35,323 bases of DNA from a virus: the IMG/VR virus record IMGVR_UViG_3300042731_003507, positions 1-35,323 of that record, one strand, 5' to 3'. The notes below the pieces were generated by a model. The model was not told the DNA's origin. It made no database searches and saw only the letters and a list, made by a program, of their open reading frames with translations. Within the stretch, counting starts at the first letter, position 1, and every line of letters begins with the position of its first letter. The translations under genes were made by a program, and so were the position numbers. Positions 33,346 through 35,323 of the stretch are shown one piece after another.

Positions 33346-34253
33346 TAAGCAGCTTTACTCCGCCAAATTCTAATTATTTCTTTCTCTAAGTCTCGGTCTT
33401 GAATGTTCATCTCAGATTCCATTATCAGTCCTGGTGCCAATTTCCATTGACCCCCATTGAAGGGCTCCTCGAACGTTTCTTGCATGAAGTCACCGCCCCA
33501 CTTTAGAATATAGAAATTTCTATTCATATTAAAATAGGCATTAGTTGAACCGCCCTGTCCCTGATGTATCGTTCTACTCCAAAAATGGAAGTAGTACGAA
33601 TTATCTACTGTACAAGACTTTACTCCACTTCTTATCGCTCTTCTTACATAATCGTTATCCTCATAATAAGCGGGGTAAAAGTTCACATCAATATAACCTA
33701 TTTTATCAAAAACTGATTTGGTAAATAGAGCTAAATTATGAACATCACTTAATCCTGTCCCTTCGTCAGCAATCACTTCTTCCGAATAACCTTCAAAAAG
33801 TTCCCAAGGTCGAGCATTAAAGTCTGTAAATAAATATTTATCTCCCTTGAAAAACTCTTTAGCCTGTGGATAATCCTTACATAATCCTTTTACATCATAT
33901 TGTTTAGCACATACCCATTCATAATCTGTGGTATCTGCTACTTCAATCATAGAATCTATAGCATAAGGATAAGGAATAACATCGTTACCAATAATCACAA
34001 GATTGTCATAATCATTTTCTTTCCAAGCAAAGTCGTAAATATCATTTACTGACGCTGGAAATCCCATATTTAGTTCATGTACAATATGTGGCATTCCCTC
34101 TTTTTTCACCCATTCCTTTGTTTCAGTATCTTCCCATTTACCCACCACAATAAATATATCATATGGTTTGGTAACTGTTTCTCGAATTCCTTGAACAGCT
34201 AATTTTGTAAATTCTAGATTTCCAAATGTAACTATTCCTATTAATGTACTCAT
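33345..34253 (-). CDS. GT2-family glycosyltransferase
   Basis: 302 aa with the GT-A order of family 2 enzymes: LIGIVTFGNLEFTKLAVQGI at the start, NMGFPASVNDIYDFAW (nucleotide-sugar loop), VIIGNDVIPYPYAI in the place of the DxD metal motif, and YYEDNDYVRRAIRSG, the ED...R acceptor-side motif. The DxD is reduced to GND, which occurs in the family. Cytoplasmic, no TM. ATGA overlap with the upstream gene. Donor and acceptor unknown; the location next to an aminotransferase suggests an amino-sugar transfer. Confidence 0.85.
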   Translation of the reverse strand: MSTLIGIVTFGNLEFTKLAVQGIRETVTKPYDIFIVVGKWEDTETKEWVKKEGMPHIVHELNMGFPASVNDIYDFAWKENDYDNLVIIGNDVIPYPYAIDSMIEVADTTDYEWVCAKQYDVKGLCKDYPQAKEFFKGDKYLFTDFNARPWELFEGYSEEVIADEGTGLSDVHNLALFTKSVFDKIGYIDVNFYPAYYEDNDYVRRAIRSGVKSCTVDNSYYFHFWSRTIHQGQGGSTNAYFNMNRNFYILKWGGDFMQETFEEPFNGGQWKLAPGLIMESEMNIQDRDLEKEIIRIWRSKAA

Positions 34254-35131
34254 CTTTCCAACACCGTCCTTACATGTTTTACTACTAAATCCGTTTCTTT
34301 ATCATTTGACCAATATTTATTGATTGGTGTATTCACAGCTTGAGCAAAATTCAATGAATTTATATGATAAGAAAATCCAAGCAATGCTTTATTTTCATCT
34401 AGCATATTTTCCTTGATTTGAGCGAATGTAAAAGGTCCTGTTGGTCTTCCTATAATCGTATCCGTTGATCTACTCAAATACGCTATTTCATTCAAGTCAA
34501 ACCCATCTTCAGATTTAATTATATCTCCTGTATAAATTACATTTTCTAATCCTGCATCATATGGATCAGTAACCAAGAATATATAATCTGAATATTGTTT
34601 TGCAATCTCGTTTACGGCGGGCCAAAAATCAAAGTTTTCTGATTGTGCCGATTGTGCTTGAGATGTAACCCATAAAATTAATCGTTTATCTTTATGTAAT
34701 TGATTAAATTCATTTATTCTCATTATATGTAATGTATTAATTTTAGTAAAATCTATTATAGGAATATAATTGAAAAAATTTCCATGTAATTTTACATCCA
34801 TCTTGGCATCAGCTAAAATATCATTATACATCTTATAATTCATTCTTATAGTACATCCAATTCCTGGTAGCACATAACTGCTGTCCCTTCCTATCCATGT
34901 ATTTATATATAGGTTATCATCATCACGAATGAAACTCTTTCCATTATGGCACTTATCATTTATTCTTCCATGCTCAAGAGTTGGTATATCTTCAAAAATT
35001 CTAGGATTTTTTGAATGTCTATAAATATATCTTTTAGCTGGAATTTTTTGCATCAATTCTTTTACAAACTCTCTAGAATTGAACAAATCTCCTGCTCCGT
35101 ACCAATTATAAAACGTCAAACTTTCCAACAT
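34250..35131 (-). CDS. putative GT-B (GT9-like) glycosyltransferase
   Basis: 293 aa, opening MLESLTFYNWYGAGDLFNSR (a G-x-G-D loop similar to GT9 heptosyl-transferase N-termini). The second half has RLILWVTSQAQSAQSENFDF, DYIFLVTDPYDA and SRSTDTIIGRPTGPFTFAQI, the last resembling the 'd..iG.dSGP.HlA' donor-site motif of GT9. It overlaps the aminotransferase end by 26 nt and the GT2 start by 4. Family assignment from these motifs is tentative; a glycan-binding or inactive relative remains possible. Confidence 0.6.
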   Translation of the reverse strand: MLESLTFYNWYGAGDLFNSREFVKELMQKIPAKRYIYRHSKNPRIFEDIPTLEHGRINDKCHNGKSFIRDDDNLYINTWIGRDSSYVLPGIGCTIRMNYKMYNDILADAKMDVKLHGNFFNYIPIIDFTKINTLHIMRINEFNQLHKDKRLILWVTSQAQSAQSENFDFWPAVNEIAKQYSDYIFLVTDPYDAGLENVIYTGDIIKSEDGFDLNEIAYLSRSTDTIIGRPTGPFTFAQIKENMLDENKALLGFSYHINSLNFAQAVNTPINKYWSNDKETDLVVKHVRTVLER

Positions 35132-35323
35132 AATCCTTTACCGCCTCTATGATATAAGCTTGTTCCCTTTGTGTCAAATCTGGATAACTAGGTAGTATCA
35201 AAACTTGTTTTGAAAGTTCTTCTGCCACATCGTTTGGATATTTTATTTCCTTTAAATGTTTATGAAAATCTATAGGATAAAACATTGGTCGTGTTTCGAT
35301 CTTTTTATTTTTCCATAAATATT
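35106..35323 (-). CDS. DegT/DnrJ/EryC1/StrS aminotransferase, C-terminal end (partial)
   Basis: The frame enters from the right edge and ends TAA 35108-35106, giving 71 residues. They read KKIETRPMFYPIDFHKHLKE, then a P.A..LS...L.LP segment (AEELSKQVLILPSYPDL) and a closing EQAYIIEAVKDY helix. This is the conserved C-terminal segment of PLP-dependent sugar aminotransferases that make amino-sugars such as perosamine or bacillosamine precursors. The catalytic Lys lies outside the window. It overlaps the next gene by 26 nt. It presumably supplies an amino-sugar nucleotide to the glycosyltransferases that follow. Confidence 0.83.
   Translation of the reverse strand, partial: YLWKNKKIETRPMFYPIDFHKHLKEIKYPNDVAEELSKQVLILPSYPDLTQREQAYIIEAVKDYVGKFDVL

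Overview
The window is part of an AT-rich tailed-phage genome (Caudoviricetes), densely packed, with every convincing gene on the minus strand. Transcription therefore runs from position 35323 towards 1. It carries the packaging, head, neck, tail, adsorption and lysis genes in the usual order. A very long tape measure, a major tail protein with no sheath gene, and a tail assembly chaperone with a frameshift extension point to a siphovirus. A GH25 muramidase and strong AGGAGG-type ribosome binding sites suggest a Gram-positive (Bacillota-like) host. No integrase, repressor, tRNA or CRISPR array is visible.

Layout in transcription order. (1) 35323-33345: C-terminus of a DegT/DnrJ-family sugar aminotransferase, then two glycosyltransferase-like genes. 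(2) 33345-30072: large terminase, portal and a small basic protein. (3) 30037-27426: fused protease/scaffold, putative decoration protein and major capsid protein, followed by a GC-rich hairpin. (4) 27355-23142: neck and connector genes, interrupted by a third glycosyltransferase (GT4). (5) 23130-15003: major tail protein with an internal duplication, a strong intrinsic terminator, a tail assembly chaperone whose long form needs a -1 frameshift on A AAA AAA, a 1494-residue tape measure, and distal tail/hub genes. (6) 14998-3007: a 947-residue hub-like protein carrying sialidase-type Asp-boxes, an 1797-residue repetitive fibre, and three smaller fibre/lectin-like proteins. (7) 2992-1854: GH25 endolysin and a one-TM holin candidate. 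(8) A textbook sigma-70 promoter at 1857-1829, driving a translationally coupled cassette of tiny genes. These are a membrane miniprotein, two unknowns, a cytidine deaminase, a Cys-rich membrane miniprotein and three successive CxxC miniproteins.

The observations most worth following are: the tandemly duplicated tail-tube domain, which suggests trimeric pseudo-hexameric rings as in T5; the clear -1 frameshift site in the tail chaperone; a sugar-modification gene set placed inside the virion-structure operon; the Asp-box repeats in a tail hub; the modular fibre repeats shared among three genes; and the promoter-headed miniprotein/deaminase cassette. Family assignments come from motif recognition and gene order only; no database search was run.
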